A stretch of DNA of 64,000 nt, from positions 22,510,793 to 22,574,792 of the forward strand of contig NC_054081.1 in NCBI RefSeq assembly GCF_017562075.2. Reading direction: 5' to 3'. Shown here piece after piece: positions 33,314 through 45,500 of this stretch; the stretch's first letter is position 1, and every line of letters begins with the position of its first letter. The translations under genes were made by a program, and so were the position numbers. Under the pieces are notes generated by a model. It ran no database searches. It saw nothing but the letters and a program-made list of their open reading frames with translations, and was not told the DNA's origin. Source of the stretch: Anopheles merus. Its lineage: Eukaryota > Arthropoda > Insecta > Diptera > Culicidae.

Positions 33314-33774
33314 CCCAAGCTCCCGACCACGCTGGTTTTCGCTGGTCTTTTCGGGGATAATTCGTTAACGAATTATCCCCGAAAAGACCAACGAAATACA
33401 GATCATTTTCGGGGATAGTGAACACACGTGAAAGATGAACCCATGCAAAAAAGAGCTAAAAATAGAAATGAACATTCGGATTCACTCCCTCCACTCATGT
33501 TCCAATTCATGCTCATGCTTCATCCTTGATGCTACCAATCACATCGCTAGTTCTACTTCGAATCACTTTGCCAGTTGCGCCATCATATTATTATTCATTA
33601 TCGTGCTATTTACTGGTTTGGATGTATGAAGGGGTACTGATACTAAATGAATTAAAAGAAATAAATGAAACAATAAAAATAACAGATTAAGTATTAAACA
33701 CGCATTTCTAACAATGAGTAAAGGGGTTTGAAGTTATTGGAGCTGGATGTTTTAAAAATTAAATAAAACTTTAA
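33314..33774 (+). repeat. Tandem 473-bp duplication, copy 1
   Basis: Nearly identical to 33787-34245. Includes a perfect 48-bp palindrome (33343-33390) centred on GTTAAC and a terminal-type motif TTTTCGGGGATA. Confidence 0.92.
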
Positions 33775-33786
33775 CGACTGGGACGT

Positions 33787-34245
33787 CCCAAGCTCCCGAC
33801 CACGCTGGTTTTCGCTGGTCTTTTCGGGGATAATTCGTTAACGAATTATCCCCGAAAAGACCAACGAAATACAGATCATTTTCGGGGATAGTGAACACAC
33901 GTGAAAGATGAACCCATGCAAAAAGAGCTAAAAATAGAAATGAACATTCGGATTCACTCCCTCCACTCATGTTCCAATTCATGCTCATGCTTCATCCTTG
34001 ATGCTACCAACCACATCGCTAGTTCTAATTCGAATCACTTTGCCAGTTGCGCCATCATATTATTATTCATTATCGTGCTATTTACTGGTTTGGTTGTATG
34101 AAGGGGTACTGATACTAAATGAATTAAAAGAAATAAATAAAACATAAAAATAACAGATTAACTATTAAACACGCATTTCTAACAATGAGTAAAGGGGTTT
34201 GAAGTTATTGGAGCTGGATGTTTTAAAAATTAAATAAAACTTTAA
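33787..34245 (+). repeat. Tandem 473-bp duplication, copy 2
   Basis: Second copy, palindrome at 33816-33863. The inverted motif TTATCCCCGAAAA recurs alone at about 34470-34482, possibly the other end of the element this derives from. Confidence 0.92.
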
Positions 34246-35475
34246 ATCATCAAAAAAATAATAAAAATGGAATTGAACTCAGGTCGACCATGGTACAAAC
34301 TTTACACCATTAACATTTGACCATAACTACTTCATGAACATGAATTGTTATCAATCACTTTTAAACCCTTCAAATATAGTACAATGAACAAAGAGATGTG
34401 TAAAAGTTCATCGATGCGTGTGAGAGAGTAGGGCTGATGAATAGAGAGAGATGGCATGAGTTTGTGTTCATTATCCCCGAAAAATTTCGCTTGGGGTGTC
34501 GGCTAAAATTTGTGTTTCTACACTTATTGTTCAAAAAAGTAGTAGCACTTAGGATCTGAATTTACAATCAAATATCAAAATGTTATATTCTGCTAATGAT
34601 ATTGCACTAAATTTAATTGCACTACATTAAGTTTTTACATATCTTTCGTAAAAGTTCGTCAAAGTCTGAAAATGTCGATACAATTTGTCATGAATAACTT
34701 GAATTTTAAGATTTTCGCGCATAAAATTATGACGCGCGCTGTCTGTGCGGCGGCGTAAGTCGCTACTCGTATAGCCGTCTCGCTTCTTCTTGTGTGTGCT
34801 TAACCGTTGCTCAGCGCTTCAATAACATTGCTGCTCACACACACGTCAGTCTGTGGCAAACAATTGGAGGGGGAGGATGTGTCAGTTTGCTCCAGAAATG
34901 GTGTGTGATTTTGGTGTTCTGGATTTGGTTCCATCGCTGTTTGTTTTGGTGAAATTGAAAAGGTAAGAATCATCAACCGATGTAAAAGTGTGAGAGTAAG
35001 ATAATGCTGATGGTGACTGATGCTTTTCTTTGTTTCTATTCCTGCTTTCATCCACTGATGGTGTCGAGCATCGCCGAGGATGTGATCGAATGCGGAATAT
35101 TCTAAACGAGGAGCTTCATTCCGGATTTTGTTTGCAATAAGGTAAGTTACAATAACACACAAAACATAAGAAAAAAGAGTGAGTAATATTATTCTTAACT
35201 TTCATTTCTTCAACAGCGCTGAACTCATCCTACAGCTTACAACGAACGGTCAACGGATGAGGAAGGAGAGGAGGGACGGCAAAGGTACACGCACAAACGT
35301 GCACACATCAGCCTTGTCGGAGAACGAGAACACGGGAGGGGGAGACCGGCAACGTATCAAACCTCTTCATTTGCGCTCCCTCGTGCGTTCGTACGTGCGT
35401 GCGCGCGCGCGTCTGTGTGTGGATGTGCGTGCATGCCTGTGTGCGTGGCTGTGTGTGTTCTTGCCGCTTCGCATA
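34246..35475. other. No gene; GC-rich toward the right
   Basis: AT-rich to 34700, then higher GC. A 120-codon minus frame at 34800-35162 shows no recognised motif. Confidence 0.4.
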
Positions 35476-35529
35476 ACGAGATCCTACGGGATCACCTTGC
35501 GAAAAACACCAAGAGAGGGGGAGGGGTCG

Positions 35530-35602
<73 letters not shown>

Positions 35603-35830
35603 TGCATGCGTGCATGATTGTGTGTGTGGTTTTTTCTGTTTCTCGATCTCCTACGGAATCACCTTGCGAAAACACACGAGGGGGAGGGGTTGGGTGTGAG
35701 TGTGTGCTTGCCTGGGTGGCCTGGCGTTCTCCTACGGGATCACCTTGCGAAAAACACCATGGGGAGGAGGAGATTTGTGTGTGTTTTTTTTTTCTTTTCC
35801 GTTTTGCACTCTCCCGCGGGTCTCCATGTG
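35476..35830 (+). repeat. Three spaced copies of TCCTACGGGATCACCTTGCG
   Basis: Copies near 35485, 35648 and 35732, each followed by AAAA.CAC..GAGGGGGAGG-like purine tracts and separated by GT-rich DNA; a degenerate fourth near 35811. A pure (GT)n tract at 35532-35600 lies between the first two. Confidence 0.8.
35532..35600 (+). repeat. (GT)n microsatellite
   Basis: About 69 bp of uninterrupted GT. Confidence 0.95.
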
Positions 35831-36136
35831 AGCGATTGTTTTTTTTTTTTTTGGTTTTTCAAGAAGAAAAAAATCTTCTAAAAAAACCAAAGGGGAGGGT
35901 GTATGTGTGAAAAATAAAAGAAAATATGTTAAACGAAGTTAAAAATGAGTCTGAACTCATTGCAATCCGAAACAAAGCGAGGGGGGTCATAAAATGTAGT
36001 ACACATGCATGCAACATGTAACGCGCCGCCGCGACGTTTCTCGCTTTCAGCCGATAGGAGCTTCTAAGGGATTATTTTAATGGGCGCCCAGATAGAGCCC
36101 GATGAGACCGAAATCGCATGGATAATGGTACCGGGG

Positions 36137-37674
36137 TTGTAGCGCATCCTCATCCAAAGCACCGGGAGGGGAGGGGGATCGCGGCATGATAGAGTGGACG
36201 GTCACTTTCCCCGCGTTGTGTGTGTGTCGTGGCCAGAAAACTCGAGACAAATTCCGGCATATTGAAAAAAAATATTTTTCATTGCCACTGTACTCCGTGC
36301 TACATAATGCTTAGAAGGTCATTGAAGCATCAAACATGTTCAAATTAAAAAAAATTAGATCAGTGTTAGACGTTCTCGTACGCTTGTTTGAAATAGGCTT
36401 CTTCACCCTCGATTGGCACGGGCATTAAATGGCCTCATCAGCAGCGGCACGAAATAAAATAAACCATCAATACGCCGATAACACTTTAAATCCCCAAATG
36501 AACCAGCTTCTCCCGCATCGTCAAGGTCACACACAATAAATACATGCTATACCCACCAAATACAATACACAACCGCAATGTACATATACACCAACGCATA
36601 CACAAAATCAGCTGACGGCGAAAGGCACGGGCTGAAGCGCAAGTATAAGGCAAGGCAGGGAGGGGAGAGGGAGTAAGAGGAAGAAGAGGAGGAAGAAGGA
36701 ATGGGCGCCAAATTTTTTGATTTTTTTGGCCGTTTTTTTCTCCGCCTTCTAAAATAGTTCATCCATTTCTTCAACAGTGGCGCTCGTTCCGCACCTAAAA
36801 ACTGCAATAAATACGCTGGCTATCGTAGTTTTGGCTGAAGTGTAGCGTATTTTTTTGCGTATTTTTTTACGCAAAACTACGCAGAAAACTACTCGAATTT
36901 GCGCAGCGGGTAGCGACGGAAGAAATCACTGCCTTTCGCGCATTTTCTCATGCCTTCTTTTCCCCCCTACGGTAAATTTGTGAAGTAGCTACCCGCTGCG
37001 CAGAATCGAGCAATTTCTTGCACAGGAAATGAAGCAAAATCTGCGTAGGCCAGCGTAGATTTTGGCCGGTTTCCTGCGCTATTTTTCAGAGAAACCTGCG
37101 CTGGGTAGAGCAGTTTTGCGCCCTCTGTTGGCAAAATGGATGAAATATTTTAGCCAGCGGAGCAAAAAAAGGGGGGAGCAAAAAATTCAAAATATTGGTG
37201 CCCATTTTTTTCTGTTCTTGCTCACCCTCCTACACCCAGCCTTGCCATACTTGCGTTACAGCCCCGTGCCATCAGCCATCAGCTGATCGTGTGTATGCGT
37301 AGGTATATATGTGCATTGCGGTTATGTGTTGTAATTGGTGGGTGTTAGCATTTATATATTTGCGTGTGACCTTGACGATGCGGGAGATGCTGGTTCATTT
37401 AGGGATTTAAAGTATTATGGGTGTATTGATGGTTTATTTTATTTTGTTCTGCGGATAAGGCCATTTGATGTTCGAGCCAACGACTTTCTAAGCATCATGT
37501 AGCACGGTGTATAGTGGCGATAAAATATTTTTTGAATGTGCCGAAATCTGTCTCGAGTTTTGGGTCTTGACACACACATACGCACATACACACAGCGCGG
37601 GGAAAGTGACCGTCCACTCTATCATGTCGCAATCCCCCACCCCGCCATGTGTCTTGGATGAGGATGCGCTACAA
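36137..37674. repeat. Fold-back structure of inverted repeat Z (copies B and C)
   Basis: 36137-36850 reads as the inverse of about 36990-37674: AGCGCATCCTCATCCAA at the left edge pairs with TTGGATGAGGATGCGCT at the right edge. The centre (36900-37000) is a fragment of the 2-kb repeat (GCGACGGAAGAAATCA.TGCC). Related to copy A at 29645. No coding. Confidence 0.8.
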
Positions 37675-38154
37675 GAAAGCTAAACCAGCAATCCGATACG
37701 GTAGCGGTAATCAATCGTGCGTGTCCGCGCGTTCGAGGGTGCGTTCTCGCGTGCGCTCGTTCTTGGATGCGCGCGTGTGTGCATGCGGGCTTGCATGCGT
37801 GCGTGTATGGGTGCGAGCGTGTGTGCTGTTTCAAACCCCAAAACTGTTTCATTCTCCGAGGTAGCTCCGCACGGAGCACTGCACACAGGAGCGATTGTAC
37901 GATGCGCTCCCAGGAGCGCAGTTTCGCACTTCACGGAGCACAGCACGTTTTTTTTAAGAGCAAAAAATGATTGTGTTTATTCATACACTAATGAATTGAT
38001 TGTAACGATTTTAAATTTGAATTTGAACATTTATACCAAACGTTACATCCATAGGTTATCGATGGCAAAACAATCTGACTGTAAATAATCATTTTGTTTT
38101 CCAGTGACAAACTTGATTTGCGCTTAATGAGAGGGTATAGACTCTTTAACATTC
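37675..38154. other. No gene; GC-rich then AT-rich
   Basis: GTGCG-rich tract at 37690-37830 resembles the inverse of 32630-32700. About 60 bp at 37872-37945 (GAGCACTGCACACAGGAGCG...) recurs at 42688-42750 beyond the other end of the Jockey element. Confidence 0.5.
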
Positions 38155-38159
38155 AGGTT

Positions 38160-40830
38160 GCCTTGACTTTAATGTTTTGGACTTGATGTTTAAAGCAGAG
38201 CCGCTGATCAAAAACAACGCCTAGGTATCGTGCGGTGCTTGTCCATGGAATGTTAGTGGCACTTATTTTAATATTTCCAGCTTTACGCTCTATTGTGGAA
38301 GTTCTGGTGCCAGTTCTGTATGGGACTATTAGTGTTTGGTACGGAACCCTACGTTGTGTTTTGTATTTTTTTTAGATGTTCTGAATAAAGAATCGGCGGC
38401 TCTGAAAAGAGCAGATTGTGTGCTTTTTGTGTTACCAAGCTGGGTGGTTTTGCTTGGAGTTCTGTGTCACTGGTGTGTGCCAAAGAGTTGTTTTTGAGAT
38501 GAGCGAAGCGTGCTGCTTGCTAGAGGATTTGAATGACACGAGTGAATTTGGCTTTGCTGCTTTATTTATAATGCATGTTTCTTAATGGTGTGCGTGATGA
38601 CGAAACGATCGATGACCCGTCGAACAATTTGTAGCGATCCGCGAAAGTAGTGAAGGGCTACAATCGGGAAAATGGTAGTGATGTACTACAATCGGGAACG
38701 AACAATTAGGGTTTGAGTTTTGTTGGAGTTTATGTTGATTTTCCAGTCGTTCAGATACTTGATAAACGTGTCCAGGCCTCTCTGAAGTCCGGTACCAACG
38801 TGTTGTAAGATCCACAAGATGACAGTGTCATCCGCGTACAAGGCCAGATCCGTACCTGACCTCAGTGAAGGAACATCGGCCGTGTAGCAATTGTACAACA
38901 GATGACCGATAACATTCCCCTGTGGTACACCTGCACAGTTTGAATATGAATCGGATTTTTCCGAATTCACGTAAACAGCCGATGTTCGTCCACTGAGGTA
39001 GTTTTGGACCAAATGAACCAAGTAGGAAGGAAAACCCTGCTGTCTGAGTTTGTAAATGAGACCGTTATGCCAGACGCTATCGAACGCCTTTTCCACGTCT
39101 AGAAGGGCTATGCCTGTGGATTTCCCACTTGTTTTAGCATTGCTAACAATCTGCATCACTCGCTGTAACTGCATGGCTGCCGAACGCTGCCTCCTGAACC
39201 CAAACTGTACGTCAGGTAGGATGTTGTTAGCAGACACGTGGGTCTCTAACCTCGTGTGAATTATCCTTTCGAATACTTTGCTAATGGAACTCAATAAAGA
39301 AATAGGACGATAACTCGATCCCGAGCATGGGTCCTTTCCAGGTTTCAGCACTGGCACTGCTTTAGCAAGTTTCCATATTTTTGGAAAATATCCCAATTCA
39401 AGGCATCTGTTAAACACCCTAGTTAGCAAGATGGCAGTGCTGTAACTAACGTGTTTAAGCATAACATTGAATATGCCATCCTGTCCCGGAGCCTTGTAGC
39501 TAACACTGTATTTAATGATTTTAAGAACATCCCCGCAGGTGACACGGTCAATCTCTGTGGTATCCACAGGTACAGAACTTAACTCCCTGATGCTAGAATG
39601 AACAGCATCCTCAAACGGGCTTGTTAGTGGATCACTAAGCCTGTGAGCTAGCGCGAAATGGGAAGCCAAAGTTTCAGCTTTTTCACTAGGAGTGAAAGCG
39701 GATGTAGAGGTGTTTCTAAGAATGGGGATGGGCTTCCTTTTATCTTTCAAAACCTTTGTCATACGCCGAAAGGGCCTCGAGCATTTGGGGAAGGTACGTA
39801 CCCTGTTCGTAAACTGGTTGTTTCTAACTTCAATAAGTCTGGCCTCAACCAGTTTAGCTGCTTGTCGGAATGCAGAGTACAAAGTCCTATCTCCTGTCCT
39901 TTGAAACCTTCGCCTGAAAGAGTTTTTGACGCTTATGAAACGCTTTGTCACCGCATCCAGTTCTAGAACTTTATCTCGGATGTGCACCAAGGGGACTGAG
40001 CGTATCTCGGCTTCCCTCATACAATCAACGATACTGGAGATTGCTGCATCGATATCCTCAATCGCAACGAGAGAGGGGGATGCATCGATGTACTCCCCCA
40101 TGTGGTGTTCAAAACAAAGCCAGTCCGCTTCCCGGTAATTTCGCTGTTGTCGTCTGATGTGTGATCCCGAAGCACTGATGCCCATTGTCACCGGTAGGTG
40201 ATCAGATGAAAGTCCCGTGATAGTGGTCGGGACATCAATGCGGTTGGATATATTTGTTAAGAATATATCTATCGTAGAACTGGAGTTACCAGTGTGGTAC
40301 GTCGGATGAAATGGGAAAGCCACGGTGTAGGACCCCACCTGTAAGACCTCCCACAATAGCCGCCCGTTTTTGTTGGCGCGAACGTTGCCCCATTCCTGAT
40401 GACGCGCGTTCAAATCTCCGGCTATGATGAATCTAGCTGATCTACGTGTGAGGATACGGATATCATGTTGCAGCATTTGTGTTGAGCCATCAGCGTCACG
40501 AGCCTGCTTCGGGCAGTAGACTGAGATGAAATCAATGTTGCCCTCGGCTGATGGCACTTGAATCCCTACTACCTTAATAAGCTGTGTGTCAGGTAGGGAG
40601 AGTGTTTTAAATACTAAAGATCGATGGATAGCAATCAACACTCCTCCTTTAGTCTGATCCAGACGGTCAAGGCATACTACTGTATGCTCCGCCAGAAAGA
40701 AGGATTTTTCTGGTTTCAGATGCGTTTCTGTCAGCGCAAGCAAGTCGACAGCCTCATCTCGGAGGAAGTCTGTTAGCTCGAATCGTTTAGGTAGGACAGA
40801 GCAAGCATTCCATGTTGCGCACTTGATCAT
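38160..40830 (-). pseudogene. ORF2: AP-type endonuclease plus reverse transcriptase
   Basis: ATG at 40830, one base after the ORF1 stop. Residues 1 to about 225 are an exonuclease/endonuclease/phosphatase-fold nuclease: CATWNACSVLPKR, ALTETHLKP with its metal-binding Glu, GDLNARHQEWGN, and the terminal LSSDHLPV. A linker (about 225-410) leads to the reverse transcriptase: YRPISLLSSISKVFERI, VQFGFRRQRSA, LLDVEKAFDSVWHNG, GVPQGNVIGHLLYN, and the YADD box in ALYADDTVI. The frame is open for 714 codons and then enters the foreign insertion (38339-38701). Beyond it the thumb resumes (IVPYRTGTRTS, STARYLGVVFDQRLCFKHQ) and stops at about 38155, short of a full C-terminus. It would perform target-primed reverse transcription; this copy is disabled by insertion and truncation. 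Confidence 0.9.
38339..38701. mobile_element. 363-bp unidentified insertion in ORF2
   Basis: Flanked by imperfect 14-bp duplications (38325-38338 and 38702-38715, two mismatches). Contains two copies of CTACAATCGGGAA near its right end, a poly-T stretch near 38367 and a TATAAATA on the minus strand. No family recognised; a retroposon is the best guess from the duplication length. Confidence 0.6.
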
Positions 40831-40831
40831 C

Positions 40832-42511
40832 TTATAGATGGCTCGTGATGAATTCGACCATCTTCATATGAATTTGATCTGGTGGGCACATCTTCGAGAT
40901 GCGCTTAAATTCCACCCACAGGCGGACAATGTCGCTGAACTGCGATTTTACTTCTTCTTCGCCCTCAGCATCAAGTCGAGATCGAAGATCATTCAGTATG
41001 TCCTGTGCTGGTTGACGGTGGATCTTTCGTGGAGCTGGATGAGACCCACTGGTGGAGATGATGGACTGTTGTCCCATGTCACGATGTTGAAGCAGCTCAC
41101 CCTGCTCTGTCGTTTCCATCGTTACAACCTCTGAGAGCGGTTGTTGTTGATGCTGCTGCGCATGCTGTTGATGTTGTCGCTGTTGCCGCTGGTTTCGTTG
41201 ACCTTGTGGATGCTGGGGCGGTTGCAGCTGTTGTTGCTGTTGCTGCGGCGGTTGCTGTTGTTGCTGATGCAGCTGTTGCTGCTGTTGCAGCTGGTGCTGC
41301 TGCGGCCGTTGCTGCGACCGTTGCTGCGGCCGTTGCTGCGGCTGTAGCTGCTGCTGCGGCAGTTGCTGCTGCTGCTGAAATTTTTGCTGCGGCTGCAGAT
41401 GTGTCTGGGGCCAATAGACCTGTTGCTGCCGGTTCGGACAACCAAGACAGGAGCAAAAATGCTGGCCTGTAGGACGGTGGTTTTGTCCAACCCAGTTTAA
41501 CGGTTGTTCCCATGACGATCTGGTTGGAATTGGCACAGGAATAAGGCGCTTTGGTATTGGCATCGTCAAGATGCGTTTTTGCAGATAATGTATTCTGGTT
41601 GAGCGATTTATATTGTAAGGACTGTGGTTTCCCTGACAGTTTGCACATGTTTGTTCACCACCCAGTTCTTTATCACACTGACGGGTCCGGTGATTTCCAG
41701 CGCATTTCGCACAACGTGGCGACATGGCGCAATGTTTTGAGGCATGTCCGAAGTGCAGGCAATTTAGGCATTGCATCGCCTCAGATTGTTTGGGCTGGAA
41801 TTGCTCCCATTTTACATTGGTGTAGTTTAAGTGGGAGATTTTTTGTAGCTCCTCAAGAGATGTAGCGCCTTTTGGGAAGGAGACAACAAATAGTTTGGAT
41901 GATAAGCCACGACTTTAACCCACTTTCAGCTCACGTACTTACGATGGCAATAGTTCCAGGTTCCGTAGCATTTCGGAAACATGGTCCTCAGAACCAAATC
42001 GAAGTCCTTTCAGCACAACTTGATAGGGTTTGTCTGCCTTAAAGTCATGAAAATAATAGTCCCGTTGAAATTTGGCCAGCTCCAATTTGATCGCCTGATG
42101 ATCGGCTCTAGTGGCACATTTAATGCGGCAGGTGTTTCCTGTCGTGAAGTTGAAGGATGCATTTATGGTTCCCTTCTGTGTAGCCGAACAAAGAGAAACA
42201 TAATTTTCTTTATTTAATCAAGACACCACAATGGGTGGGATTTTTTCTTTGCGAGTGATTTGTTCTCCAGCATTAATTGGCGCATCAACACCATCCATTG
42301 CTGTATTAACAGCTCCGTCGTCGGCAAAAGCCGGCGTAATAATCACCGCACCCTTCTTTTTTGAATTCATGGGTGTTGCTTCCAGCAGCTCTCCTTCACG
42401 CTTCCTCGCAGGCATGGCTGCACTCTCCTCGTTCGCCCTCGAGAGAGAAAGAGATGCCTCTTTCAGAGAGGCGAGATAATTTGGAGGTTTCTTTATCCTC
42501 TTCTTCTGCAC
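40832..42511 (-). pseudogene. ORF1: Gag-like nucleic-acid-binding protein, Gln-rich
   Basis: An N-terminal basic/acidic region ends in the conserved IPPIVV motif at about 42225, followed by an in-frame stop (42218). The same frame continues with an RNA-recognition-like domain (TCRIKCATRADHQAI, KPYQVVLKGLRFG), two more stops near 41940 and 41920, then zinc knuckles CLNCLHFGHASKHC, CAKCAGNHRTRQC and CANCQGNH. The C-terminal third is a long Gln-rich tract (41115-41400) encoded mainly by CAG/CAA. The family role is to bind element RNA and chaperone it to chromatin. The stop codons make it a pseudogene unless read through. Confidence 0.85.
41115..41400 (-). repeat. Imperfect CAG/CAA trinucleotide tract in ORF1
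   Basis: Encodes long runs of Gln interspersed with Pro, Arg and Leu; seen as GCTGTTGCTG repeats on the plus strand. Confidence 0.9.
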
Positions 42512-42520
42512 ACTGCACTG

Positions 42521-45500
42521 CGTTCTGCCTTATACGGCACCATATATCAATTTTGCATCTATACATGTATTGGCGTGGAACTACCATACACAATACGATC
42601 AAACTGTGTTTCACTGGAAATCGTTCTTACAACTGGGATTGTCACGACTCAAAAAACACGTCCGAACTAGACGACAGCTCTGTTGCGACTCGAGCACTGC
42701 ATGCAGGAGCGATTGTGCAATGCATTCCCAGGAGCGAAGTTTCCCACCACAAGTAGCGCTGCAAGCATGGCTGCGTATGTGTGGTGCGCTTCCAGAAGCG
42801 AAATTTTTCTTCGCCAGGAGTGCTGTTGGATAAGTTGAAACGATGAGCTAGAATATGCCCAACCGACAATTTCAAATATTTTCGACGTCGTGTATACGTC
42901 GTGTGAACGTTCACCCGGCGTCGGGTGCTCGTCGCAGTTAAGTCAATATACGACGAAGCGAAATTTTTTTAAACGAAAAACGCCACAATTATGGCAGATT
43001 TTCTGGAGTATTTCGCTCATGGTTTTTGTCTAGGACAATGGCCATAAAAAAGGTGGTTCAAAAAGTCGATACTCTCTCTCCCCCTTACTCTTTCCTTGTG
43101 GGTACCGTATGATCCAACCAGCTATTCTCACATGGTAGCGGGAGTGATATCGCTTGTCTGCTGTCTTCTTTATCCGTTCACCCAGATCATATTCGTTTTG
43201 AGTGACGTTGCTTCCCCACCTCCTTCATTCCCACCTTTCGCCCAACAGTTATTGGCGAATGCTTGACCTTGTGTGTGTGCGCTTGACTTGGTTATTGTTT
43301 TTTTCCTTCCCGTTTTTTTTTGGCTGCTTGATGCTATGCGCGTTGGCTGGAGCCGCGTTCGGATCTGGATTTGATCAGCGTGCAAGTTGTCGTGTGGATG
43401 TATGAATAGATTTACCGTTGGAGCTATTTGCCGGATCGATTGATTTCATGCCGCGTACGGGTTTTATATTGTTTGTTAATGCAGTTAGTTGGACTTGTGA
43501 ATAATAATAATAATAATAATAAAAATAATCAATCAAAGGACGATTAGCAATGCACTACCACACACAGCATACCATGTGAAGCCAACCAATGATTAAAATT
43601 GTCAAATATTCAAATGAGAAATGATGTCATTGAACACATTTTTCTTTTCATTTTTTTATTGTTTTTATTCAAAAATGCACAATTCCTCCAATCCCCCACC
43701 TCCTCTCGTTCCTTCCCACACAACAGGGAATGTAGGTAGGGATTTAACCACCATGTTGTACCGTCTTCTTCCTAATTAACGGGGGCTGCTCTCTGAAAGG
43801 GGAGAGAAAGGCACGTCTCCCCTACCTCTCGCTCGATGCTGTAAGCGAGCAGGGCCCGCCTTGGGTTAGCTGGCGCGCGCATCGCTCGCTCGCGTTGCTT
43901 AGCTTGCTCCTTCTCTCGCCTTTTTTTGGAGACACATCATCATTGCGGATGGTGCTGCGCGGCCATGTCGCTGTCTGAAAGGTTACATATAGAGTTGTAT
44001 TCTAGCCCGTCGCTGCACTCGTCATTGACGCAGCATGCGTAAGTGGCGTTTATGCTGCATGCATTGTCGATAGCTCACCCCCCGGGAGCCACAAATGCGG
44101 GTGGTGCAGCCGGAGCCACGCGCCAAGCTGCTCCACGCGTCTCCGCATTCTATGGATAGCTTGGCTGGTTTCGGTTGCCCCTCGTTGTCGTGCTACCCGA
44201 ACACAACACAACAACATACCCGTCCTAAGTTCAGGCCCCGTATGGTCCTAGTGGTCCAGGACTGACTATCCCGCTATCCCAGCAAACTAGTTAGTAACAG
44301 GTAACGTCAACTTGCACGACTTAACAACATGCTCATCTTCGGTGCAATCCTCGTATGGACTATCTCTCGTAGCAAGGGCTGACTATCCGGCTGACGGCGT
44401 ATGAAGGTACAACGGCGCAGGGTGTTACGAAAAGAAGATGAAAAACAGGAGATCCAAGCCCAAGAGTGGTTGAGGCAGGTAGAAAAGCAATGATGGTTGT
44501 GTCAAATTAGATAAAGATATAGAAACTTTCTACGATCTTTTGCTCATAAGATTGATGTGGACCATACATTCGATTTCATTTTTGACAGAAATTTCTTTCC
44601 AAAGTGTGGCTGCAAGGAAGAACATCGACCTACAAAAAATGTATGTTGCTCCCTTCCGGTATGTCCTTCCCGTTCCTGTATGCTCCCTTCAGCTCGCTTC
44701 GCTCTCGTCCCCCATTGATTAGAACCCATCGTCGCTTCGGAACAATGCGCGCTGCTGCACGCAACCCACGCCTTCATCTTTTCATCTCACCTCTTCGATT
44801 GTCACGTTTCCCGCTCCTCCTTCCGCTCTTGTTTGCCACCTTTTTCCTTAATTCCTTCCCTCTTCTTTCCTTCGTATTCGTGTTGCTGTTCAATAAGGTT
44901 AGCATAGTTTAAGATGTAAATGTAAACTAAATGTAAAATGTTAACTGTATTTGCCGTGCTTGAGGCAAACAATAGTAAAGTGCGGGCAGGGGCGGTTCAA
45001 CTAGTACGCAAACTAAGTGGCCGCGTGGGGCCCCGAGGAGAGGAACCCATCCCTCCACTCGGAAGTAAAAGTGCTTTGCAAACCTTCTCTGGTTAAAAAT
45101 TCCTCATACAACTTCCGAATGGTCAACTTTCATGTGTCCGCTTAGGGCCTCCACTCGTGCTAATACGCCACTGGAATCGGGTCGACCTACCGGGTCGGAA
45201 CCATCCGGATCATTTGGGAGGTGCGATTCCTTTCCAAATCGCTGCTACCACGAGTCGGAAAGGTACCTACCAAACTACCTGGCGCACCGCTGACCACATA
45301 TTAACGCGCCTTGGAACCACGTAGTCGATTACAGCCCGTGGCCGATAAGACCCCACTGCTCCCTGCCATCTGCATACCAAGCCAATTGCCCCCCGAACAA
45401 ATTTTCTTCTTTTTTTTACATACCGAACAATGCTGTGGCTCCTTAACCGTACTAAAGTCACGCTAGATATTCGGTTCTTGCTATCGGGGGAATATTTCGG

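Larger units (their letters stand above)
38155..42520 (-). mobile_element. Jockey-clade non-LTR retrotransposon (copy 2), near complete
   Basis: Minus strand with ORF1 (42511-40832) followed after one base by ORF2 (from 40830), a 363-bp foreign insertion near the end of the reverse transcriptase, and a 3' truncation or decay at about 38155. ORF2 is open except for the insertion, so the copy is moderately young, while ORF1 has three stops. Confidence 0.88.

Noticed and set aside
34800..35162. 120-codon minus-strand ORF
   Set aside because: No recognised domain and no splice or repeat context; could be chance.
41097..41648. Ala/Thr-rich ORFs of up to 183 codons
   Set aside because: Alternative frames of the CAG-rich ORF1 tract.
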